From the NCBI RefSeq assembly GCF_012034245.1, contig NZ_JAATEO010000021.1, positions 55,911 through 119,910 on the forward strand: DNA of 64,000 bases, given 5' to 3'. The stretch comes from Micromonospora thermarum. Its GTDB lineage: Bacteria > Actinomycetota > Actinomycetes > Mycobacteriales > Micromonosporaceae. Every line of letters starts with the position of its first letter. The first letter of the stretch is position 1. Under the pieces are notes generated by a model. The model saw only the letters and a list, made by a program, of their open reading frames with translations, had not been told where the DNA came from and did no database searches. Positions 47,678 through 54,978 of the stretch are shown one piece after another. The translations under genes were made by a program, and so were the position numbers.

Positions 47678-47715
47678 CTCAGGGCCGGTTTCCCTCACGG
47701 GAGACCGGCCCTGAG
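47678..47715 (+). terminator. Hairpin terminator after tRNA-Pro
   Basis: CTCAGGGCCGGT (47678-47689) pairs with ACCGGCCCTGAG (47704-47715). It is followed by TTGTCT. It begins 13 bases after the tRNA CCA, between the tRNA and the convergent integrase gene. Confidence 0.85.
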
Positions 47716-47783
47716 TTGTCTCCCGAGGGTGCCCCTGGGAGAAATCTGGGAGAAGATCTTGAGATTCCTCTCCCCAATCGCCT

Positions 47784-49298
47784 CTACGCGCCGCCTCTCA
47801 ACAGGCGGTCAAGCACTGCCACGGGCGAGCCGGGAGCCATCTCCCGGCGCGCAGTCAGCGCCGCTTCCCACACGCCGGTTAGCCCCGTCACGAGCCGTTG
47901 CCGCATGTCCGGCGTGACGTGCGAATAGCGAGCCTGCACCGACCCGTCCTCGTGTCCCATCCGCTCGTCCATGAGCTTTGGCGGGGTGCCCAGCTCGACC
48001 ATGAGCGTCTTGTGTGTGTGCCTGAGGCCGTGCGGCGTCAGGCCGGGCGCGATAGGCAGCCAGCAGGATTCAGCGCGGCCGGTGGCGTTCCGCCCGCGTA
48101 CTGGCACGCCCGGCCACGGGTCGGCGAGCACGGGCACCGGGCGCGGCTCTTGCGGTGCCTTCTTCGGGTACCAACCCGTAGCCGCCGGGTGGAACAGCCA
48201 AGTGGCGAAACTGTTGCGTCGCCAGTGAGCGGCCAGCTCCCCCGACACACCATTGCCCCGGACATAGCCCAGGTCTCCGACTGCGCGCTGAACCTTGGCG
48301 CGCGTTGTCTCGCGCACCATCTCCGGATGGTTCAACACGGCGGAGGCGGTGCCGACCGAAACGCCCGCGCGGCGGGCAACGTCGGCAAGCTTTGGTCCTG
48401 GCCGTTGCGCTGCCCCATTAGCGGCCCGGTAGCCCCCGAAGACGTATTTGCGGCCGTGACAGGTACACGGCTTCGGTTTCGTGCGCGCGATGTGGTCCGA
48501 CACCAAGCCGAACAGCCACTCAGGCAAATCGACGGTGCGATGAGAATCGTCCTTGGGTGGACAACGGTGAAGCTCTCCGGAGTCGAGTTCGTATAGCTGC
48601 CATTCCACTCTTAGTCCGGTCGGCCGTACGTATTGCGTCTCTAGCCCTACAAGCTCACCCCACCGCATTCCGGTGTAGCCCTTGAGGACAACGGCCACGA
48701 ATTCATCGTCACGACCGGATAGGAGCGCGGCCCTTTCAGCGAGCAGCAGAATGCCGAGCGGGTTGGTAACAGCCTTCTCCGGGCCGCGATTGCGAGAACG
48801 GCCGGCGCGCTTACCTCGGCCACGGCGGCGGGTAGCCGGGTTGGAGTCGCGTAGTCCCTCTTCTACGGCATCGGCAAGGATGAGGTGGAGGGTCGCGCGC
48901 CATGTCTTGATACTCGACTCGGCGTAGCCGAGCGCCCTTTCTTCTTTCTCCCACGCCGCCACGTCGCTAGCTGTGATGTCGGCAATTGCGGCGTGCTCGA
49001 ATGCGGGTAGCAGGTGCTCCTCAATGTGTCGCTTGTAGTTCTGCAAGGTAGACGCGGCCAGGTCTTGAGCCGCGTACCACCGGCCGACGTACTGGCCGAA
49101 CGTGATCCGGCTCTCGGTGGGGTTGCGCCGCCGGCCGTTGCGCACCTTGGTTTCCTCTTCATTGGCCGCACGTTCGGCCTCGCGTTTGGTTCGGAAGCGG
49201 ATGGTTTCGCCGTTGTCGTCGCTGACGGTTCCGTACTTTCCGCGATCTATCTTGTACCGGCCGCGCCAGTAGCCTCCGCGCTTCTCGGCATACCCCAA
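47784..49298 (-). CDS. int: Tyrosine-recombinase integrase with an embedded LacI-type HTH
   Basis: 504 residues. SAM-like core-binding domain about 65-150 (ITFGQYVGRWYAAQDLAAST). Catalytic residues are visible: Arg212 in GYTGMRWGELVGL, His423/Arg426 in TPHGLRHTH, His449 in RMGHED and nucleophile Tyr458 in ARYSHVTPDM. Between Arg212 and His423, residues about 303-348 (LADVARRAGVSVGTASAVL, then a helical stretch ending LGYVRGN) match the DNA-binding head of LacI repressors. It points at the tRNA, as expected for integration into the tRNA 3' end. Confidence 0.94.
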   Translation of the reverse strand: MGYAEKRGGYWRGRYKIDRGKYGTVSDDNGETIRFRTKREAERAANEEETKVRNGRRRNPTESRITFGQYVGRWYAAQDLAASTLQNYKRHIEEHLLPAFEHAAIADITASDVAAWEKEERALGYAESSIKTWRATLHLILADAVEEGLRDSNPATRRRGRGKRAGRSRNRGPEKAVTNPLGILLLAERAALLSGRDDEFVAVVLKGYTGMRWGELVGLETQYVRPTGLRVEWQLYELDSGELHRCPPKDDSHRTVDLPEWLFGLVSDHIARTKPKPCTCHGRKYVFGGYRAANGAAQRPGPKLADVARRAGVSVGTASAVLNHPEMVRETTRAKVQRAVGDLGYVRGNGVSGELAAHWRRNSFATWLFHPAATGWYPKKAPQEPRPVPVLADPWPGVPVRGRNATGRAESCWLPIAPGLTPHGLRHTHKTLMVELGTPPKLMDERMGHEDGSVQARYSHVTPDMRQRLVTGLTGVWEAALTARREMAPGSPVAVLDRLLRGGA

Positions 49299-49361
49299 AT
49301 CTTTCCCCCTTCGAATACAGCGGTGCCGCCCGGCGAGAGGCCGGGCGGCACCGAGCTTGGA

Positions 49362-49718
49362 TTAGGCCGCGAGGGACGAACCCTCGCCCGCATTGCGCGT
49401 CCGCCGGGGCCGACGCGCCTTGAGTTGAACTGCCGGCGCGGCGGTCTCGGATCGACTGCGACGCGGCGCGGGGGTCTCGCGTTGTGGCGGCACAGCAGTG
49501 GCGGGCCGCCGCTCGAACAGCCGAATTATTTCCGCGACGTGTTCGTCAGTGAATCGGTAGCTGCCTCCGATCCAGGCGAACGGGATGCGGTCGTTTCGCG
49601 CTTGCTCCTTTACCCACCACTCGGAACAGCGGAGAATTTTGGCGACTTCCGCTGGCCGGTAAAGCGGCCCAGGGTTAGCCGGCTTGTCGCGACGAAGCTT
49701 CAGGTCGTGCGGCTTCAC
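49362..49718 (-). CDS. xis: Excisionase / MerR-like DNA-binding protein
   Basis: 118 residues. Winged-helix core LYRPAEVAKILRCSEWWVKEQ and RIPFAWIGGSYRFTDEHV, the helix-turn-helix-17/Xis type, with a long basic Pro/Arg tail (RRPRRTRNAG). It lies 63 bases upstream of the integrase in the same direction, so it likely sets the direction of recombination. Its start overlaps the previous small ORF as ATGA. Confidence 0.88.
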   Translation of the reverse strand: MKPHDLKLRRDKPANPGPLYRPAEVAKILRCSEWWVKEQARNDRIPFAWIGGSYRFTDEHVAEIIRLFERRPATAVPPQRETPAPRRSRSETAAPAVQLKARRPRRTRNAGEGSSLAA

Positions 49719-49888
49719 GGGCGAGTCTCCTCACGGTCGCGGGGTACGGCGTTGAGGTAGATGCGGTGCCAGGTGGACGGCGGCCGGTCCGGGCAGGGAC
49801 GGCTGACGTGGTGGATATCGAGCACGCGGGCGAGCGCGGCGAGGGTGGCGGCGGTCTCGGCCTGGGTGCCGTGCAGCCTGATTCGCAT
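49715..49888 (-). CDS. Small AICE protein upstream of xis
   Basis: 57 residues from ATG 49888 (MRIRLHGTQAETAATLAALA), ending shortly after WHRIYLNAVPRD. It overlaps xis as ATGA. Similar short proteins beside xis occur in AICEs as I recall. Function unknown. Confidence 0.7.
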   Translation of the reverse strand: MRIRLHGTQAETAATLAALARVLDIHHVSRPCPDRPPSTWHRIYLNAVPRDREETRP

Positions 49889-49952
49889 GCTGGCGGCCTT
49901 TCGGTCGTCGGGCAGGGTCAGGTGGTGGTTCGGTGTGCTGCTCGGCAGAGGG

Positions 49953-50058
49953 GCGTAGGGCGGCCCGCTGAGAGCGCCGTAGAGCCAAGATCTCGGGCGG
50001 GTTGGTGTAAGGGGATGCGCCGAGTCTTCTCAGGGGCTCTCAGCGGGCCGCCCTACGC
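49953..50058. repeat. 23-bp perfect inverted repeat with 60-base spacer
   Basis: GCGTAGGGCGGCCCGCTGAG plus AGC (49953-49975) is exactly reverse-complemented at 50036-50058. It lies in the non-coding replication region of the element, next to the iterons. Candidate structural part of an origin. Confidence 0.88.
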
Positions 50059-50105
50059 GGGTCCGGTAGCGGGCGGTCGGCGCGTGTTGCGGGAGGGGCT
50101 GAACC

Positions 50106-50322
50106 ATCTCCGCATCTCCGCATCTCCGCAAACAGGGCTGTGAGCTGCGCAAACAGTTGCGGAGATTGACGGCCGGTCGTGGTGGCCATCTCCGCAACGG
50201 CCGGTGATCTCCGCAAGATCGTGCGGAGATGCGGAGATCGGGATTGGTCTATCGGTCGGATCTCCGCAGGGTGTTTCCGCAGCTTGGCCGGGGTTTGTGC
50301 GGCGTTGCGGAGATGCGGAGAT
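50106..50322. repeat. Iteron array, 11 copies of ATCTCCGCA on both strands
   Basis: ATCTCCGCA starts at 50106, 50114, 50122, 50188, 50207 and 50260. Its complement TGCGGAGAT starts at 50158, 50222, 50230, 50306 and 50314. Pairs and triplets share one base, making 8-bp steps. The array fills the gap just downstream of the helicase-like gene, the place of the origin in pSAM2-type elements, so it is a probable replication origin or initiator-binding region. Confidence 0.88.
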
Positions 50323-50339
50323 GGTTCAGCCGGTTGTCC

Positions 50340-51899
50340 TCACCCCTCGTGCTGCTCGACCCAGAACACGCCCCGGTCGCCTCGCTCGCTGCGGCCGGCA
50401 CGGATGACGTACTGACCGCGCCAGCGTCCGGCCTGCCCGGTGAGCATCCGGCCGAGTTGCAGCGGGTTCGGTAGCCGCCCGGCCTGAGTGGTGATGAACT
50501 GCCCGTCCCACGGGTCGTGTAGGTCGCTGCCGAGGTGCATGGGCTCAGCGTCGCGGCGCAGCTCGGCGGCGGTCATCGCCCGGCCGCCGTGGCGGTCGTG
50601 CCAGCAGGTGAGGAACGCGCGCCAGCGCGTTTCGTCTTCATCGATCTCGCGCACGTCGGCGGCGTTGGTCAGGAACCCGTCGATGCCGTGATGCGCCAGG
50701 AACCCGCCGAGGGCTTGCGCCCACGGCGTGAACTGCCGCATCGACAACCCGGACACCTTCGGCGCTCCCTGCCGGGTCCAATCGAGCACCAGCACCAGAA
50801 GATGCCAGAGAACCTTCAGTTGGTTCGCCGGAACGGTGATCCACTGGTCAAGGTGCGGGATGCCAAACCCGGATTGGTCGCGCAGCTCCGGGCGCGGCAT
50901 ATTCGGGTCGAGATGCACCCGCACTGTTCGGCTGGCCATGTCTCCGCCCACCTGGAGGTTGTTGCCGGTGGCCATCCACAGCCGGTCATTGACGGTGGCG
51001 ATGTTCCGGGACGCGCCCAACTGCCGGTCCGACCACACGCCGGTCGTGACGAGCTGCGCGAGCACCGCCGAGTCAATGACGGTGCCTTCCGCGAGGTTGT
51101 CCCAAATCACCACGCCCACCTGCTCGGCCAACACAGCGGTAATGGACTTGCGCAACTCTTCATCGGAGTAGGCCCACGGCATGACCCGCTGGCCGTAGAG
51201 CATGCCCGGCCCGGCCGTGAGAATCGTCTTGCCGGATGAGGGCATGGTGGCGTCGATCAGCGCGAACGGCGTCAGCGACCGGGTGAAGTGCCGCAGGATC
51301 GGCGTGGCCAGCAGCGCCACATAGTTGGCCCGGTCCGCCGCGCTGGCCCACGGGAAGTCCCGCAGGAACCGGCCGAGCAGGAACCGCCGTGCCTCGTTGA
51401 CCTGCTCGCGGGTGGGTTCGTCCGGGACGGGCGGTAGCGCCACCTTGGAGGCGAGGTAGAGGCCGGTGGCCGGGTCGTAGCCGGGCTGTTGCAACAGGGT
51501 GCCGTCACGGCGCAGCACCGGGGCACCGATGATCCCGCGCAGCGGCGGCACACCCGGCCACGTCTTCCCCGCCAGCACCGACGACAGGATCTCCCTCGGT
51601 GGGGTCACCTCCTCTTCGAACGTCTCCGGGTCGCCGTTGTCGCTCTTGCGTGAGCGCAGCCGGTAGACGTAGGCGTGCTCGGCGAGTAGCCCGGCCAGCC
51701 CGGCGGGGGTGACCACGCTGGCCGACACCGGCAGCGGCGAATCTTCATCGGCGGCGGCGGCCAGCCCACCGGAGACGGCTTCCATGTGCACCAGCGCGCC
51801 GGCCGACACGTACGTGTCCGGCAGCACCCCGCCGACCAGTGCGGCCTTGAGCACTCGGATCGATTCGGGGCCGGTGCCGATCTGCAACCGCTCGGTCAT
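50340..51899 (-). CDS. AICE replication helicase-like ATPase
   Basis: 519 residues; its ATG overlaps the prim-pol stop as ATGA. The C-terminal two thirds form an AAA/SF3-like ATPase: Walker A DATMPSSGKTILTAGP, Walker B VGVVIWDNLAEG and sensor RLWMATGNNLQ, then a winged-helix-like end. The N-terminal part (MTERLQIGTGPESIRVLKAA) is specific to the family. With the prim-pol it probably initiates replication of the excised circle at the adjacent iterons. Confidence 0.85.
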   Translation of the reverse strand: MTERLQIGTGPESIRVLKAALVGGVLPDTYVSAGALVHMEAVSGGLAAAADEDSPLPVSASVVTPAGLAGLLAEHAYVYRLRSRKSDNGDPETFEEEVTPPREILSSVLAGKTWPGVPPLRGIIGAPVLRRDGTLLQQPGYDPATGLYLASKVALPPVPDEPTREQVNEARRFLLGRFLRDFPWASAADRANYVALLATPILRHFTRSLTPFALIDATMPSSGKTILTAGPGMLYGQRVMPWAYSDEELRKSITAVLAEQVGVVIWDNLAEGTVIDSAVLAQLVTTGVWSDRQLGASRNIATVNDRLWMATGNNLQVGGDMASRTVRVHLDPNMPRPELRDQSGFGIPHLDQWITVPANQLKVLWHLLVLVLDWTRQGAPKVSGLSMRQFTPWAQALGGFLAHHGIDGFLTNAADVREIDEDETRWRAFLTCWHDRHGGRAMTAAELRRDAEPMHLGSDLHDPWDGQFITTQAGRLPNPLQLGRMLTGQAGRWRGQYVIRAGRSERGDRGVFWVEQHEG

Positions 51900-53041
51900 G
51901 CTGCCTCCCTGATGCTGGTCAGGTGGCGGGGCTGGCGTGCGCCGGTACGCAGCCCGGACGCGATCGTGCGGGTCACCTCGCCCGCCGGCAGTCCGAGGGA
52001 CAGCGCCGCCGGTTCCAGCACTGCGTACACGTCGACTTCGGTCAGTGCGCCCCCGGCGGCGAGCTGCCCGAGCGCCACCGCAGAGGTGAACAGCGCGTGA
52101 TTGCGCTTGCCCTCGGTCGCGGCGGCCAGGTGGGCGACCTGCCGGCGGATCGCGGCGGCGACGTACCGGCCGCGCCGGTCGGCTGGCAGGGCAACCGCGG
52201 TCGGCCGGTAGACCGGTCGCGGGGCCGGCGCTAGCAGCGACGCGAGCCACGCGGGCAGCGGCGCGGGCTCGCAGTCCAGCGCGACCGTGTAGGGGCGGCC
52301 GGCGACGGTGGAGCCGGCGGCCACGACGTAGCCGCCGTGCGCGCGGGTGTCCACCTTCCACCCGAGTCCGCCCCGGTCTCCGGTGGTGTTGCGCAGCTGC
52401 GGCCCGTGCTCGGGGTGCCGGTAGTAGAGGTGGCTGCCGCCGCGTCCGGTGGTGACGGTGTAGGTCGGCTCGACGGGGCCGCCGTGCCGGTCGGCCAGGG
52501 CGGCGAGCACGTCCGCGCCGTCTCGCGCGCCCGCCCACTCGGCCGGCGGGGCGTCGGCGGCGTTCTTGGGCACGTCCAGGTCGACCACGACCAGTCCGGA
52601 CGGGCCGCAGGCGATGCCCACTCCGTAGGGGCGGGTCGACCATGCGCGGCGGATGCGGTCGGGGTCGGTGGTGGCGCGGGCCTCCCACCCGACGTGCCCG
52701 GCACGGCAGCGGGGGTCGCGGCCGGTGCAGTCGTCGGCGGTGTGGTCGGGGAACGCGGGCCGCTTGTCGTCAGGGCGTAGCGGGAACACGTGCCAGCCGC
52801 GCGCGGCGTGGGCCAGGGCGGCGGCGAGCAGATCGGGATTGGGCATGAGGTGCCTCCCTGTCGTCGAGCGGGCGGGTTGCCGGCGGACCATCGGCGTGGA
52901 GCGGGGTTCGGGCTGTCCGGCGATCGCGGCCGGGGTGTGCGCCGGGCAGCGCGGCCCTTGCAGGAACGGGCGCACACCCTCAGCCGCGCCGCAGTAGCGG
53001 CCCGCCGCACCGATCCAGTGCCGGCAGGCCGGGGCGGTCAT
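51896..53041 (-). CDS. Bifunctional primase/polymerase (prim-pol) with N-terminal Cys/His segment
   Basis: 381 residues from the ATG at 53041, which overlaps the MazG-like stop. Residues 1-65 have a Cys/His-rich segment (ACRHWIGAAGRYCGA, RCPAH) that may bind zinc. From MPNPDLLAAALAHAARGWHV on it is an archaeo-eukaryotic primase-polymerase: WHVFPLRPDDKRPAF, catalytic acidic LVVVDLDVP and RGGSHLYYRHPE. AICE prim-pols replace classical Rep proteins. The start could instead be the ATG of MPNPD at about 52846. Confidence 0.9.
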   Translation of the reverse strand: MTAPACRHWIGAAGRYCGAAEGVRPFLQGPRCPAHTPAAIAGQPEPRSTPMVRRQPARSTTGRHLMPNPDLLAAALAHAARGWHVFPLRPDDKRPAFPDHTADDCTGRDPRCRAGHVGWEARATTDPDRIRRAWSTRPYGVGIACGPSGLVVVDLDVPKNAADAPPAEWAGARDGADVLAALADRHGGPVEPTYTVTTGRGGSHLYYRHPEHGPQLRNTTGDRGGLGWKVDTRAHGGYVVAAGSTVAGRPYTVALDCEPAPLPAWLASLLAPAPRPVYRPTAVALPADRRGRYVAAAIRRQVAHLAAATEGKRNHALFTSAVALGQLAAGGALTEVDVYAVLEPAALSLGLPAGEVTRTIASGLRTGARQPRHLTSIREAA

Positions 53042-53382
53042 CGGCGCGCGGGCAGCCGGTAGGAGTCATCAAGGCGAGCAGCGACCTTGCCCAAACAGGC
53101 CGTGAGGACCTGCTCCGGGTCGTGGCCGAGCGAGGCGATAGCCACGAGCGCGGTCAACACCACGTCGGCCAACTCGCCGGCCACGTCAGCGGTGGTGTGA
53201 GTCACGCCCTTGCGCGGGTTCTGCCCGAGGGTGCCGATCCACGCGGCGGCGGCCTCGCCGGCCTCCTCAGTGACCTTGAGGATGCGCAGGCCGGTCTCTT
53301 CGCGGCCGGTGCCGTTGATCGCGTTGAGGCGGGCCGTGACGTGTGCGGCGATGTCGAACAGGGTGAAGGTATTGGTGGTCAT
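53038..53382 (-). CDS. MazG-like nucleotide pyrophosphohydrolase
   Basis: 114 residues. The all-alpha NTP-pyrophosphatase pattern is KVTEEAGEAAAAWIG followed by ADVAGELADVVLTALVAI, giving the ExxE and ExxD metal-binding helices. MazG-like enzymes hydrolyse non-canonical or alarmone nucleotides. It is coupled to the prim-pol gene, so it may clean the nucleotide pool during element replication. That role is inferred. Confidence 0.85.
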   Translation of the reverse strand: MTTNTFTLFDIAAHVTARLNAINGTGREETGLRILKVTEEAGEAAAAWIGTLGQNPRKGVTHTTADVAGELADVVLTALVAIASLGHDPEQVLTACLGKVAARLDDSYRLPARR

Positions 53383-53411
53383 CGGGGTGCCCTTCCGGTG
53401 GGTGGCGGGGG

Positions 53412-54221
53412 TCAGGTGAAGCACGCGCCGTTGTCGCACAGCGCGTCGTCGTCGAAGCCGGGCAGCATGTCCTGCGCAGTGCCGATCGCGTCGGCGAGCG
53501 GCCGGTTGAAGCGGGTCAGCCACACCGGGTCTTTGCCGAGCACGGCTCGCCGGGCGTTGAGCAGGTTTTCCAGGTCGCAGGCGCGGGCGAACAGGTCGGG
53601 CCGGTCGCGGCGCGTCTCCGCCCACGTGGCGGGTCGCCGGAACGGGCAGAACCAACACGCCGACTTGGGCGGCACCGGCAGGCCGGCGGCGGCGATGATG
53701 CGGGCGCAGTCGTCGCGGCGCAGCGGCGGCGCGTGGTCCAACAGCGGGTAGACGGTGCGTTCGTAGGACTCGGCGCGTCGGTTGTTGACCCGATCGATCT
53801 CATCCAGGCTGATGCCCACGCCCACGGTCGCGGGGTTGTCAGCGGTCGCGCCGTGGGTCTTGAGCCACCGGCCGATGACCTTGATTTTGAAGTCGGCCGT
53901 GCACGAGCGGGTACCGGGTGCGCCGTTGGACATGCGCACCGGGATCGGCAGCGACCGCGACCCGTCACGGGTCAGCCGCCCGTACAGGGTCTCGCGGCTG
54001 CCGTCGCGGCGCTGCCGGTGCAGCTCGTGGAGCTGGATGCCGTGCAGCGCCGCGTACGGCTTGGCGTACCGCTCCAGATAGGCGAGGGTGGCCGGGTCTT
54101 CGGAGTCATCGCCGACGTTGGCGAACAGGAACACCCCAAAGTCGATCCGCCCCGCAGCGGCCAGCACCAGCGCGGCGGTGGACTGCACCCCGCCGCCGTA
54201 GGAGAACACCCGCAGACCCAT
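53412..54221 (-). CDS. PP-loop ATPase, PAPS-reductase-like
   Basis: 269 residues. The N-terminal PP-loop VFSYGGGVQSTAALVLA and LFANVGDDSEDPATL define an adenylating ATPase of the PAPS-reductase/DndC superfamily. Conserved later parts are TRSCTADFKIKVIGRWL and KSACWFCPFR, the latter with Cys residues that could carry a cluster or sulfur. Members activate a base or sulfate for sulfur or nitrogen transfer. It has no dnd partners here. Its ATG overlaps the next stop. Confidence 0.87.
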   Translation of the reverse strand: MGLRVFSYGGGVQSTAALVLAAAGRIDFGVFLFANVGDDSEDPATLAYLERYAKPYAALHGIQLHELHRQRRDGSRETLYGRLTRDGSRSLPIPVRMSNGAPGTRSCTADFKIKVIGRWLKTHGATADNPATVGVGISLDEIDRVNNRRAESYERTVYPLLDHAPPLRRDDCARIIAAAGLPVPPKSACWFCPFRRPATWAETRRDRPDLFARACDLENLLNARRAVLGKDPVWLTRFNRPLADAIGTAQDMLPGFDDDALCDNGACFT

Positions 54222-54568
54222 CAGGCGGCCCGCTCCGGCGGGAAGCACGCGGGGCAGGCCAGCGCGCCGCAGTGGTCGGCCCATGCGGCGGTGACCTCGC
54301 ACCAGCCGCGCCCGGCGTGCGGGTCGGCCGGGTCCGGGTCGGGCCGGCAGGCCGGGGTGGTGATCCAACTCCGGTCGGTGGTGAACACCAGCCGCCCACC
54401 GCTCGACGGGTTGCCCTCGGCGTCGGTGCCGAGGACCGTGCGCGACGGCCGGTGCGCCAGCGCGCCAGGCGTGATCCGGGTCGGGGCGCAGACGATCAGC
54501 GCGGCGCGCTGGCTGTTGGTGAAGCGGACCGCCGTGCCGGCGGCCGTCGCGGTTGGGGTGGTGGTCAT
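54221..54568 (-). CDS. Small AICE protein with Cys/His ends
   Basis: 115 residues from ATG 54568 (overlaps the upstream stop as ATGA). It contains RFTNSQRAALIVCAPTRI and a C-terminal segment WADHCGALACPACFPPE with Cys and His residues able to bind zinc. Function unknown. It lies between a zinc-motif membrane protein and the PP-loop gene in one coupled chain. Confidence 0.7.
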   Translation of the reverse strand: MTTTPTATAAGTAVRFTNSQRAALIVCAPTRITPGALAHRPSRTVLGTDAEGNPSSGGRLVFTTDRSWITTPACRPDPDPADPHAGRGWCEVTAAWADHCGALACPACFPPERAA

Positions 54569-54840
54569 CGCGGGGTCCCCTTGTCGTGAAGCTCGCGCAG
54601 GTAGTTGAGGGCGATCCGTCCGGGGCGCAGGTGCTCGCCGGTGCCGTCGCAGCGCCGGCAGGCACGGCGGGCGCGGAGCATGAGGGAGCGGCGGCGGCCG
54701 GTGCCGTCGCAGCGGCGGCAGCGGCGAAACGGCCGCCACCAGCACACGCCGACGTAACAGACGGTGACGGCGGCGGCGATGAGCAGGAACAGGGCGACGG
54801 TGGCGGCGGTGTGGGTAGCGGTAGCGGCTAGCGAGGGCAT
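54565..54840 (-). CDS. Small membrane protein with two CxxCxGTG motifs
   Basis: 91 residues. One N-terminal membrane helix (VALFLLIAAAVTVCYVGVCW) is followed by two copies of the DnaJ-type half zinc motif CRRCDGTG, flanked by arginines. Two such motifs can form a single zinc knuckle. Possibly a DNA- or protein-binding membrane anchor for transfer. No known homologue function. Confidence 0.7.
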   Translation of the reverse strand: MPSLAATATHTAATVALFLLIAAAVTVCYVGVCWWRPFRRCRRCDGTGRRRSLMLRARRACRRCDGTGEHLRPGRIALNYLRELHDKGTPR

Positions 54841-54887
54841 GCGGGTGCCTCCAGGGCCGGTTTTCCGGGGTGTGGGGGTTGCTGGCG

Positions 54888-54978
54888 CTACCCGCTACAT
54901 CGGCATGTAGGGGCTGGCCAGGCATGTAGCGGGTGGATGTAGCGGCGGCGCTACCTGTAGCAGCGCCGCCGCTACATC
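54888..54978. repeat. ATGTAGCGGG repeats and 17-bp hairpin beside the transfer gene
   Basis: A perfect inverted repeat (GATGTAGCGGCGGCGCT at 54936-54952 and its complement at 54962-54978) abuts the transfer ATPase stop. Variants of ATGTAG(C)GGG appear nearby at 54905 and 54924, and in reverse at about 54889. Candidate cis-acting transfer locus and/or terminator. Confidence 0.6.

Noticed and set aside
50106..50322. Iteron region considered as a CRISPR array
   Set aside because: Repeat unit is 9 bp, in both orientations with irregular gaps, and no cas genes are present.
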